Source of the DNA: Desulfuromusa sp034717915
GTDB lineage: Bacteria; Desulfobacterota; Desulfuromonadia; Desulfuromonadales; Geopsychrobacteraceae
DNA: 64,000 nucleotides
Assembly: GCA_034717915.1 (NCBI GenBank)
Contig: JAYEME010000162.1
Span: 1 to 64,000 of the forward strand
Direction of reading: 5' to 3'
In this document: piece by piece, positions 24,070 through 31,724 of the stretch
Numbering within the stretch: position 1 is the first letter of the stretch
Layout: every line of letters starts with the position of its first letter
Translations under genes and position numbers: made by a program
Notes under the pieces: model-generated
Told to the model about the DNA's origin: nothing
Database searches by the model: none
The model's input: the letters and a program-made list of their open reading frames with translations, nothing else

Positions 24070-24465
24070 ATGATTGAAAAAATCTATCGCTCAGATCAAG
24101 AATGGCAACAGCAGCTAACCCCCGAAGCTTATTCAGTGGCACGTGAAGCAGGAACCGAACCCGCTTTTACTGGATGCTATTGGGATCACCATGAAAAAGG
24201 AATCTATGGTTGTATCTGCTGCGGACTGAAATTGTTTCATTCTGACTGTAAATTTGATTCAGGAACAGGTTGGCCGAGCTTCTATCAACCAATTGTGGAA
24301 GAAAATATTGCCAAGCAGGAAGATCGCAGTCTGTTCCGCGTTCGCACAGAAGCCCTTTGTGCACGCTGTGATGCCCATTTAGGGCATATATTCCCCGATG
24401 GGCCACAACCAACCAAGCTGCGTTATTGCATCAATTCAGCAGCTCTTGATTTTACCCCCGAATAA
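24070..24465 (+). CDS. msrB: peptide-methionine (R)-S-oxide reductase
   Basis: 131-residue MsrB repairing oxidised methionine in proteins. Zinc-binding pairs CICCG and CARC, substrate-binding GTGWPSFYQP, and catalytic Cys in RYCINSAAL are all present. The length is usual for a single-domain cytoplasmic form. Twenty-four bases separate it from the HDOD gene, so it may share that transcript. Confidence 0.97.
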   Translation: MIEKIYRSDQEWQQQLTPEAYSVAREAGTEPAFTGCYWDHHEKGIYGCICCGLKLFHSDCKFDSGTGWPSFYQPIVEENIAKQEDRSLFRVRTEALCARCDAHLGHIFPDGPQPTKLRYCINSAALDFTPE

Positions 24466-24487
24466 ATCCAATTGCACATAAAGATAA

Positions 24488-24516
24488 TTGACAGGCTCTT
24501 TGTGGCAAGGTACAAC
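24488..24516 (+). promoter_or_regulatory. sigma-70-type promoter of the zinc-ribbon gene
   Basis: TTGACA (24488-24493), 17-base spacer, TACAAC (24511-24516), 25 bases before the ATG at 24542. Confidence 0.65.
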
Positions 24517-24541
24517 AGACGCCTTTTCTCAAGGAGACCAG

Positions 24542-24964
24542 ATGACTATCAAGCAACTTTCTGCGGGTGATCATATCACCTCAAAATGTACAAAATGCAA
24601 AGATACAACGAACCATACAATCGTTGCCATGGTTGGCGATAAAGTCGCCAAGGTGGAATGCAACACCTGCGGTGGAATTCACAATTATCGGAGTGTGGTC
24701 ACAAAAAAAACCACAACAAGAAGTAAAGCCAGCAGTAGCAAACCAGCAAAGACCAGTCGAATAGAAAAAGAGTGGGGAAATCTGGTCAATGAAACAGATT
24801 CAGCTGCTGCCACTCCCTACAACACCCAGATGTCGATCACAAATGGAGATTTAATTCAGCACCCAAGCTTTGGCCTTGGACGCGTCATCAACACCATCAA
24901 ACCAGATAAAATGGAAGTTGTTTTCAGCACCGGAACCAAACTGTTGCGCTGCATTGTAAAATAG
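24542..24964 (+). CDS. zinc-ribbon protein with PcrA-like C-terminal Tudor-type domain
   Basis: 140 residues. The N-terminal part holds two CxxC pairs (CTKCKD and CNTCGG), a zinc ribbon; a Lys/Thr/Ser-rich basic linker follows (about 55-85); the C-terminal 45 residues read GDLIQHPSFGLGRVINTI and DKMEVVFSTGTKLLRC, resembling the small beta-barrel at the end of PcrA/UvrD helicases (compare the pcrA tail in this window) that contacts RNA polymerase. A nucleic-acid or transcription-machinery partner is likely, by inference. AAGGAG precedes the ATG; a longer TTG-initiated frame from 24488 starts inside the promoter and is rejected. Confidence 0.75.
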   Translation: MTIKQLSAGDHITSKCTKCKDTTNHTIVAMVGDKVAKVECNTCGGIHNYRSVVTKKTTTRSKASSSKPAKTSRIEKEWGNLVNETDSAAATPYNTQMSITNGDLIQHPSFGLGRVINTIKPDKMEVVFSTGTKLLRCIVK

Positions 24965-25048
24965 TTTCCTGCTGGAAAGAATTGACAAGCCCACGCACTT
25001 CCTGTTTATTGTTGACGGAGTTTCTCTACAATCATTCACCAGGGATCA

Positions 25049-26101
25049 ATGGCGATGCCTAAATCTGAACATAAAAGTGCTGGACTCATTCTCACTCTGG
25101 CCGCATTGATTATCATCATTGCCGGAATTAAAACCGCCCAGGCTCTTCTGGTTCCATTTCTCCTCGCTTTTTTTATTTCCATCATCTGTGCCGGTCCCTT
25201 CTACTGGCTGCAACAGCACAAAATCCCCGCTCCTATCGCGTTAATACTGGTGATTTCTGTGGTCATGCTTGGGGGATTCATCATATTGACTCTGATCGGC
25301 ACATCGGTCAACGATTTCACCAATGAACTCCCCGTCTATCAGGAAAAGTTGCGTGCACAGACCCTGATGCTGTTTGACTGGCTGGAAAAAATCGGGGTCA
25401 AACTTTCAAAAGAGGTTCTGCTGGAGCACTTTAACCCGGGCAAAATTATGCAATCGGCAGCCAGTATGCTAGCGGCGGCGGGGGGAGTCCTGACCAACTC
25501 TTTTTTGATTCTACTCACGGTGATTTTTATCCTTTTTGAAGCTGCCGGCATGCCGAATAAATTACGCGCAGCACTCCCGGATGCCGAATCATCCCTGGCT
25601 ACCTTTGAAAAATTTATTACCGGTGTCCGTCAATATCTGGCGATTAAAACCCTGGTCAGTTTGGGCACCGGGTTGGTCGTCACTATCGGGCTACTTTTAC
25701 TCGGTCTGGACTATGCACCGCTGTGGGGAATGATTGCTTTTTTGCTCAACTATGTTCCAAATATCGGTTCAATCATTGCGGCAGTACCAGCCGTTCTTCT
25801 AGCTCTCGTGCAATTAGGTCCGATCTCTTCCTTACTGGTTGCGGCTCTTTATCTGGCAACCAATGTCATTATGGGCAATGCTGTTGAACCCCGTATGATG
25901 GGACAAAAGCTTGGGCTTTCAGCGCTGGTCGTCTTCATCTCTTTAGTTTTCTGGGGCTGGGTTCTCGGCCCAGTCGGTATGCTCCTTTCGGTTCCATTGA
26001 CGATGGTTGTCAAGATTGCCTTGGAAGTCAATGAGTCGACCCGCTGGATGGCGATCCTGCTCAGCTCTGATGCCGCGGCCGAAGCAATCGCCAAAGATTG
26101 A
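25049..26101 (+). CDS. AI-2E/PerM-family permease
   Basis: 350 residues with the AI-2E transporter layout: paired N-terminal helices, a soluble loop (about 90-150), then five C-terminal helices with the motifs ALWGMIAFLLNYVPNIGS and GNAVEPRMMGQKLGLS. The family includes quorum-signal exporters and sodium/proton antiporters; the substrate here is unknown. TTGACA at 24982 with TTTATT 17 bases on is a possible promoter. A dispersed repeat follows the stop codon. Confidence 0.9.
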   Translation: MAMPKSEHKSAGLILTLAALIIIIAGIKTAQALLVPFLLAFFISIICAGPFYWLQQHKIPAPIALILVISVVMLGGFIILTLIGTSVNDFTNELPVYQEKLRAQTLMLFDWLEKIGVKLSKEVLLEHFNPGKIMQSAASMLAAAGGVLTNSFLILLTVIFILFEAAGMPNKLRAALPDAESSLATFEKFITGVRQYLAIKTLVSLGTGLVVTIGLLLLGLDYAPLWGMIAFLLNYVPNIGSIIAAVPAVLLALVQLGPISSLLVAALYLATNVIMGNAVEPRMMGQKLGLSALVVFISLVFWGWVLGPVGMLLSVPLTMVVKIALEVNESTRWMAILLSSDAAAEAIAKD

Positions 26102-26128
26102 TGGCGTTCATTCCAAAATAAATGGTAA

Positions 26129-26232
26129 CAAAGCCGGGACTCTCCCCGCATGGGGGCTGTCCCAGGGTTTTGCGGTGTAAACCTCCACAGTTTCATAACA
26201 CGTAAACTTTTGGGATCTCCAAGGTTTACGAC
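26129..26232. repeat. dispersed repeat, copy 1 (degenerate)
   Basis: Shares the pattern CCGGGACT-CTCCCCGCATG, then GGGGGCTGTCCCAGG, TTTTGCGGTG, CCACAGTT and CGTAAACT-TTGGGA with the copy at 50866-50992. The right inverted arm is degenerate here. It lies between the permease and aldo/keto reductase genes. Confidence 0.8.
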
Positions 26233-26268
26233 AAAAATATCCACTCCTGATTATTTCTGGAGGCTCCT

Positions 26269-27342
26269 TTGCTCTACAGACCTTTTGGGAAAACCGACAA
26301 AAATGTTTCCGTGATCAGTTTTGGTGGAATGCGTTTTTCCGACCCGCAAAATCTGGAAAAAAGTTCAGATCTCCTCCTCTACGCACAGAGCAAAGGGATC
26401 AATTATTTTGACACTGCTCCGATCTACTGTGGTGATCGAAGTGAGGATATCTTCGGGCATGCCTTGCGCCAGTTGCCGCGAGAGAGTTTTTATGTTTCAA
26501 CAAAGAGCAGTCGGGCAAAGGGGGATGACCTGCGCAAAGGTATTGAGCGCAGTCTGCAACGATTGGGAGTTGAGCAGATTGATTTCTTCTATATCTGGCA
26601 TCTGATGAATCAGGCCGATTGGGAGAAACGGAAACAGGGCGGAGCTGTGGAAGCGGCATTACAGGCTAAAGAGGAGGGATTGATCGGTCACCTGCTCTGT
26701 TCCTCGCACATGGAGGGAGAAGGTATTACCGAAGTTCTCGATGAGGAGATATTTGAGGGGGTTTTACTCGGTTACAATGCCATCAACTTTCCCTACCGCC
26801 GCTCCGCTGTGGAACAAGCAGGTCAACAAGGAATTGGCGTTGTCACCATGAACCCTCTGGGTGGTGGCATGATTCCACAGAATCCGGAACGCTTTGCCTT
26901 TCTCAAAACCGATACAGCCAACGATGTTGTCAGCGCAGCATTACAATTCAACTTGTCTCACCCTGACATAACCACAGCATTGGTTGGATTTTCGGATACT
27001 CAAGAAATTGACCAGGCCGTGAGTGCTGCAGAAACCTTTGTCCCCTACAGTCTGGAGCAACAACAAAAACTGCTGGTCCATATCGAAACCGCCTTTGACG
27101 GGCTCTGTACTGGCTGCGGCTATTGTCTCCCCTGCCCCGTAAACATCCCGATTCCAAAGTATCTGGACAGTTACAATCAGTTGATTCTGACAGACGGTGA
27201 TCGTCAGGCAGTGCTGGATCGTTATCGACTGCACTGGGGCATCACCCCGCAACAGGCAAAAGAATGTATCAGCTGCGGTGATTGCGAAGAACGTTGTACC
27301 CAGCACCTACCGATTATTCAGAGGCTGGCAGAACTGCCTTAA
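26269..27342 (+). CDS. aldo/keto reductase with C-terminal 4Fe-4S ferredoxin-like segment
   Basis: 357 residues. An aldo/keto reductase barrel (GKTDKNVSVISFGGMRF; catalytic-region FDTAPIYCGDRSE; LCSSHMEGEG) is followed by cysteine clusters CTGCGYCLPCPVNIPIPKY and CISCGDCEERC, a layout of the YghZ-like/iron-sulfur AKR group widespread in anaerobes. It probably reduces an aldehyde or ketone with electrons from NAD(P)H or ferredoxin. Starts at TTG 26269 with GGAGG 5 bases upstream; no ATG is available. Its 3' end is repeated in diverged form at 28161-28240. Confidence 0.9.
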   Translation: MLYRPFGKTDKNVSVISFGGMRFSDPQNLEKSSDLLLYAQSKGINYFDTAPIYCGDRSEDIFGHALRQLPRESFYVSTKSSRAKGDDLRKGIERSLQRLGVEQIDFFYIWHLMNQADWEKRKQGGAVEAALQAKEEGLIGHLLCSSHMEGEGITEVLDEEIFEGVLLGYNAINFPYRRSAVEQAGQQGIGVVTMNPLGGGMIPQNPERFAFLKTDTANDVVSAALQFNLSHPDITTALVGFSDTQEIDQAVSAAETFVPYSLEQQQKLLVHIETAFDGLCTGCGYCLPCPVNIPIPKYLDSYNQLILTDGDRQAVLDRYRLHWGITPQQAKECISCGDCEERCTQHLPIIQRLAELP

Positions 27343-27453
27343 CTAGATAGACATACGACCCCCGGAACTCTGTCCGAACTCCCGCTGCCAAAATATCAAC
27401 ATTCTCCTCACTCATCACACAATATTTGTCTCAAGGTGGGCTTTGTGTTCAAT

Positions 27454-27482
27454 TTGACAACCAGACCAGACCAGACTATATT
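27454..27482 (+). promoter_or_regulatory. promoter of the toxin-antitoxin operon
   Basis: TTGACA (27454-27459), 17-base spacer, TATATT (27477-27482). The spacer consists largely of a tandem 5-mer, ACCAG repeated three times, which could be the antitoxin's autoregulatory operator. Confidence 0.8.
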
Positions 27483-27515
27483 ATTTGTAGCGACATATTG
27501 CCAAAGGAGTGACCT

Positions 27516-27776
27516 ATGCAACTTACTAATATTTCAGATGCAAAGGCCTGTTTATCCCGCCTGATAAAGACAGTTCAAGAAACAGGTGAGCCTGTCATAA
27601 TCGGAAAAGCCGGGGAGCCTGTAGCTGTACTTTCTGCATATAAAAGAGAGACTGCACCCCGCAAACTCGGTGGAAGTTGGGAAGGAAAAGTCAGCTATTC
27701 TGCCGATTTTGATGAAGCAGATGAAGAAATTAGTGAACGTTTTTACAATTCCGCTATTTTTCAGGATAAGTCATGA
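27516..27776 (+). CDS. type II antitoxin, Phd/YefM family
   Basis: 86 residues. The N-terminal DNA-binding domain reads NISDAKACLSRLIKTVQETG and EPVIIGKAGEPVAVLSAY, typical of Phd/YefM antitoxins; the C-terminal 35 residues (FDEADEEISERFY) should wrap around and inhibit the PIN toxin. AAGGAG precedes the ATG. It overlaps the toxin gene by 4 bases, the classic coupled arrangement, and with the toxin should repress its own promoter at 27454-27482. Confidence 0.93.
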   Translation: MQLTNISDAKACLSRLIKTVQETGEPVIIGKAGEPVAVLSAYKRETAPRKLGGSWEGKVSYSADFDEADEEISERFYNSAIFQDKS

Positions 27777-28150
27777 ATATCCTCCTGGATACTCATGTTC
27801 TTATCTGGGCACTGGAGAACAATTCTACCCTGTCGGATAGTGCCCGAAGCAATATCATCATGGGTAAAAATATGGTTTTTGTCAGTTCGGTTTCAATCTG
27901 GGAGATTGGAATTAAAATCAATCTTGGCAAACTTCAAGTTCCCGGCAATCTACAGGAAGAGATCAAGTTGCACCGGTTCACCCCCCTTAATATTACTCAT
28001 GACCATGCTGAACTTGCAGCCAGATTGCCACCTTTCCACAAAGACCCTTTTGATCGTATGCTGATTGCCCAAGCCATGATTGAAAAGCTCACATTGGTGA
28101 CACGAGATGAGTGGATTAGCAAATATGATGTGGATGTTTTGCTGGCTTGA
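27773..28150 (+). CDS. PIN-domain toxin (VapC-like ribonuclease)
   Basis: 125 residues with the PIN acidic residues: Asp6 in LLDTHVLIW, Glu in SIWEIGIK, and Asp in HKDPFDRMLIAQA, then TRDEWISKYDVDVL. PIN toxins cleave tRNA or rRNA when freed from the antitoxin. Coupled to the antitoxin by ATGA overlap. The module is bracketed by two diverged copies of the aldo/keto reductase 3' end, so it looks acquired. Confidence 0.93.
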   Translation: MNILLDTHVLIWALENNSTLSDSARSNIIMGKNMVFVSSVSIWEIGIKINLGKLQVPGNLQEEIKLHRFTPLNITHDHAELAARLPPFHKDPFDRMLIAQAMIEKLTLVTRDEWISKYDVDVLLA

Positions 28151-28160
28151 GCACCATATC

Positions 28161-28240
28161 CAGCATCTACCGATTATACAAAGACTGGAAAAACTGCCGT
28201 AATAGATAAATAAACTATCCCCCGAACTCCCCCAAAATAT
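28161..28240 (+). pseudogene. remnant of the 3' end of an aldo/keto reductase gene
   Basis: In frame this stretch encodes QHLPIIQRLEKLP and a stop, against QHLPIIQRLAELP and a stop at the end of the reductase gene (27301-27343). DNA similarity continues past the stop to about 27396 and 28240. Most differences in the coding part are at third codon positions, so the copy is the tail of a once-functional homologue, not a recent duplication. It bounds the toxin-antitoxin module on the right. Confidence 0.75.
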
Positions 28241-28261
28241 GGAAATAACAGCAGCGTCCCA

Positions 28262-28366
28262 TAAAATTAAAAAGCCACCCGACTAACCTCAATAAGGCTA
28301 GGACAAGTGGTTTAATACATAGATCGATATTCCTTGGCTCAAGGCATTGCCCCTCCTAAAAACTAC
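28262..28366 (-). ncRNA. candidate small RNA with intrinsic terminator
   Basis: Read on the minus strand, TTGACC (28394-28399) and TATAAA (28373-28378, 15-base spacer) could start a ~100-base transcript from near 28366. It would contain the hairpin CCTTG-AGC-CAAGG (28332-28344) and end in a two-storey stem (CCACTTG/CGGGTGG below CTAGCCT/AGGTTAG, 28275-28310) followed by CTTTTTAATTTT. No reading frame longer than a few codons is present. Alternatively the stem only terminates the toxin operon from the left. The remaining bases of the 353-base gene-free stretch show nothing further. Confidence 0.4.
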
Positions 28367-28503
28367 TGTTAATTTATATAGTTACAATTTTCTGGTCAAG
28401 TGATTTTTTTGTGCTAGTTGCAAGACAACCTTCCTCGTTGACAACCGTTTCAAACAAGTGTTTAAATAAAGAATCTTTTCCTTTATTCGCTGAAAGACAC
28501 CCT

Positions 28504-29139
28504 ATGCAGCAATGTGGTACTAAAACCCGAATTCTGGATGGTGCTGAGCAATTATTTGCCCGCGAGGGATTTCATAATACGTCACTCAGAGCTCTGACCA
28601 GTCTGGCTGAAGCAAACCTGGCCTCGGTCAACTATCACTTTGGCTCTAAAGATGCCTTGCTTCAGGCGGTGATAGAACGTCGCCTACTTCCCTTGAATCA
28701 AATCCGTGGAGCCAAAATCAAAGAAGTGCTTGCTCAGGCGCAGGAAGATCAGCTTCCTCCAACAGCAGATGCTTTATTGAGGGCTTTTATTGAACCAACT
28801 CTTAAATTCCGTAATTCCAGCCCGGGAGCCCGGGATTTTATCTCTTTAATCGGGCGTTCTTTGAGTGAACCGGATGAAACTGTCCGTAACTGTTTTCTGA
28901 GTCTCGTGTTGCCAATTTTTCAGGAGTTGTTTGCAGGTTTGCGTGAAGCGTTACCGCAACTTGCCCCGGCCATTCTGCTGACGCGGCTCCAGTTTATCAT
29001 GGGGATCATGAGCCATGTCATGTGCATGGGCACTCTCTCTGCTTTTAACAATCCAGCACTGCCGCCACCTCTGGATCAAGAGACCCTGATTGATCAATTA
29101 TTGAAGTATGCTCTCGCCGGGCTGGAGGCACCAGAATGA
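28504..29139 (+). CDS. TetR-family regulator of the RND efflux operon
   Basis: 211 residues. The N-terminal HTH is typical (ILDGAEQLFAREGFHNTSL, then NLASVNYHFGSKDALLQAV); the C-terminal helical ligand-binding domain is of the type found with efflux pumps. It overlaps the first pump gene by 4 bases, so regulator and pump share a transcript, which suggests autorepression relieved by a pump substrate. A longer frame from 28411 lacks a ribosome site; the ATG at 28504 gives the usual TetR N-terminus. Confidence 0.92.
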   Translation: MQQCGTKTRILDGAEQLFAREGFHNTSLRALTSLAEANLASVNYHFGSKDALLQAVIERRLLPLNQIRGAKIKEVLAQAQEDQLPPTADALLRAFIEPTLKFRNSSPGARDFISLIGRSLSEPDETVRNCFLSLVLPIFQELFAGLREALPQLAPAILLTRLQFIMGIMSHVMCMGTLSAFNNPALPPPLDQETLIDQLLKYALAGLEAPE

Positions 29140-30539
29140 GACTGTTATTCCTTTCCCTGTTACTGCTCACGGCCTGTAATCCGCTCCGACCGGCACAACT
29201 CAAACTACCTGATCCACCTGGGCACTATGCGACGGAACAAACCGGGGAGGTGGTTCAATTATCGGAACGCTGGTGGGAAAACTTCCACGATCCGCAGTTA
29301 AATCAGCTGCAGCAACAATTATTTTCCAACAATCTCGACCTGCGTCAGGCTCTGTATCGACTGCAGCAACTGGAAGCACTACAAAAGATGACCGGAGCCA
29401 GTCTCTGGCCAATGCTGAACCTGAATGGTTCATTCAGCCGTGACCATTCAGTGGGAATCCCCAGCGATTCGACTGCAACAAATTCACGTCTTTCAATTGC
29501 TGCAGGATATGAAATTGACCTGTGGAACAAACTCAGGGATAAAAATAAAGCGGCTGAATTACGACAACAGGCAGGAGAAAGGGAGGTTCAAGCGTTACTG
29601 CTCAGTTTGAGTGCACAATTGACTGAGCAATATTTCATTGCCGTGGAACAGCGTGCCCACTTGGAATTGCTCAAACAACAGACAGCTCGCAAAAATGAGT
29701 TTCTGCTGACAGTGACAGAACGCTACCGGGTCGGATTGTCAACTGCCACTGAGGTCTATCAGGCACAACAGAATCTGGCCATCGTGGCGACCCTGATTCC
29801 GGATCGTCGAACCGCCCTGATCCGGGCAGAAAACAGTATTGCCTTGCTCCTCGGACAGCTGCCCGGAAGTATTTTAATCGCCGGGAATAATCTGCCAGAG
29901 TTAATCGATGTTGTTGATATTGGTCTGCCAGCAGACCTGTTATTGCGCCGCCCCGATGTCGCAGCGGCACAACTGCAACTTGAAGCAGTCGATCTGGAAT
30001 TAGCGGCGGCACTGGCGGAGAAACTTCCGGCAATCAATCTTTCGGCAACTCTAGGACGTTCGGTCACCCATCTGGCTGCTGGTGATATTGAGGGAACCTT
30101 TTGGAATCTGGCTCTCGGTCTAGCGCAACCACTGGTTGACGGTGGTCGTCGCCAAGCCGAAACTGAGCGGCAGGAGGCTATTCGCGCAGAAAAATCGGCA
30201 GCGTATCGACAAACACTACTGACGGCATTTCAAGAAGTGGAAAGTGCACTCATTGCAGAGACAAACAGTGCTGACAAAGCAACCAGGCTGGAACGACAAC
30301 GGCAGATTAACCATAAAAACCTGCAATCAACTCAAAATAATTATCTTAACGGTTTAACCGATAGCAGGGATTTATTGCTCAGTCAGATCAAGCAATTAGA
30401 AATTCTCAGTCAACAACTGAACAACCACCGTCAACAGCTTAGCAACCGGATTACCCTGGCACGAGCACTGGGCGGAAGTTGGATGGCTGAAGAGATCAAT
30501 CAACAGCAAAAAATCCTCAATCAAGACGGGAACAAATAA
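29136..30539 (+). CDS. outer membrane efflux lipoprotein (OprM/NodT type)
   Basis: 467 residues. Signal peptide with lipobox LLTAC (lipidated Cys 14), then the two outer-membrane-factor repeats with long helices (WWENFHDPQLNQL; LRQALYRLQQLEAL; YEIDLWNKLR; LLRRPDVAAAQLQLEAVD; QPLVDGGRRQAE). It forms the trimeric exit duct of the tripartite pump whose adaptor and inner-membrane parts are encoded next. Overlaps tetR by 4 bases and touches the adaptor gene. Confidence 0.95.
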   Translation: MRLLFLSLLLLTACNPLRPAQLKLPDPPGHYATEQTGEVVQLSERWWENFHDPQLNQLQQQLFSNNLDLRQALYRLQQLEALQKMTGASLWPMLNLNGSFSRDHSVGIPSDSTATNSRLSIAAGYEIDLWNKLRDKNKAAELRQQAGEREVQALLLSLSAQLTEQYFIAVEQRAHLELLKQQTARKNEFLLTVTERYRVGLSTATEVYQAQQNLAIVATLIPDRRTALIRAENSIALLLGQLPGSILIAGNNLPELIDVVDIGLPADLLLRRPDVAAAQLQLEAVDLELAAALAEKLPAINLSATLGRSVTHLAAGDIEGTFWNLALGLAQPLVDGGRRQAETERQEAIRAEKSAAYRQTLLTAFQEVESALIAETNSADKATRLERQRQINHKNLQSTQNNYLNGLTDSRDLLLSQIKQLEILSQQLNNHRQQLSNRITLARALGGSWMAEEINQQQKILNQDGNK

Positions 30540-31724
30540 ATGACTGCACCAAAAAAGAAATCACAACTGGCATTGAAAATAATTCTGCCACTACTGATCC
30601 TGATCATTGGCTTTTTCGGCTTCAAGATGATGGGGAAACTGAAAAAAATTCCACAACGACAACAGCCGATTCAACAGGGAGTTCTGGTCGATGTTGTTGA
30701 ACTCAAAGCGATAAACCACCAGGTGAAGGTTCACGCGACCGGGACAGTGCAGGCCGAACAGGAAATTGCCCTGGTACCTGAAGTCAGTGGTAAAGTCATC
30801 TGGATATCACCACGCTTGGTCACTGGCGGGATGTTCAGAAAAGGAGAACTTTTACTGAAGATTGAGTCCATTGACTTTAAACTTGCGACAGAAAAAGCTC
30901 GTGCTGAGATTGCCCAGGTTCAAGTTGCGATGGCAACGGAACAGGAACGTGCCAAGGTGGCACTGGCTGAATGGGATCGGATTGATATTATCAATAAAGG
31001 GAAACCCGGACCACTGGTGACCCGGGAAATCCAATTGCGACAGCAGCAGGCTAATCTGGCTGCAGCAAAGGCAAATCTGCAACAGACCCAACTCAACCTG
31101 CGGCGCACCGAGATAAAAGCTCCATTTAATGGTCGTGTCCGCAAAGAGCAAGTTGACCTGGGACAATATTTGCGGGCGGGAACCAGTATCGGCACCTTTG
31201 CCGGAACCGACCAGGCTGAAATCCACATCCCGTTGCCAGCAAGAGAACTAAGTTGGCTGATAATTCCATCAGCAACGCAAAAACAAGGATCGCCTGCCAT
31301 CATCCATCTGCCGGGGAACAACATTACCCGACAAGGAAAGCTGGTTCGTGGGCTTGGTGAAATTGATCCAAATAGTCGCATGGCAACTGTCGTCGTTAGG
31401 GTTGAAGATCCCTACCAATTGCAAAAAAACACAACCCAAGCCACCTTGCCCAATGGTCTGCTTGTTGACATCGAACTGCATGGTGAAGTATTTGCGGATA
31501 TTATCAGCATCCCGCGCAAAACACTCCATTCGGGTGATCTGGTCTGGATTGCCGACGGGGAGAATCGTTTAAGTTTACGCCCAGTTGAAGTTCTACGCCG
31601 GGAAAAACAGCTAATACTGATCAAAGATGGCATCCAGGCCGGTGAGAAGCTGATCTTAACCGCCCTCTCAGGAGCCGCCGAAGGCACATTGCTACGACCA
31701 GTGCTACAGGAGAACCCGAAATGA
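30540..31724 (+). CDS. RND efflux periplasmic adaptor (membrane fusion protein)
   Basis: 394 residues. An N-terminal anchor helix (about 10-30), a lipoyl half (HATGTVQAEQEIALVPEVSG), a coiled-coil hairpin (about 105-195), the second lipoyl half (TEIKAPFNGRVRKEQVDLG), then beta-barrel and membrane-proximal domains. It links the RND pump to the outer membrane factor. Starts on the base after the previous stop and overlaps the pump gene by 4 bases. Confidence 0.95.
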   Translation: MTAPKKKSQLALKIILPLLILIIGFFGFKMMGKLKKIPQRQQPIQQGVLVDVVELKAINHQVKVHATGTVQAEQEIALVPEVSGKVIWISPRLVTGGMFRKGELLLKIESIDFKLATEKARAEIAQVQVAMATEQERAKVALAEWDRIDIINKGKPGPLVTREIQLRQQQANLAAAKANLQQTQLNLRRTEIKAPFNGRVRKEQVDLGQYLRAGTSIGTFAGTDQAEIHIPLPARELSWLIIPSATQKQGSPAIIHLPGNNITRQGKLVRGLGEIDPNSRMATVVVRVEDPYQLQKNTTQATLPNGLLVDIELHGEVFADIISIPRKTLHSGDLVWIADGENRLSLRPVEVLRREKQLILIKDGIQAGEKLILTALSGAAEGTLLRPVLQENPK

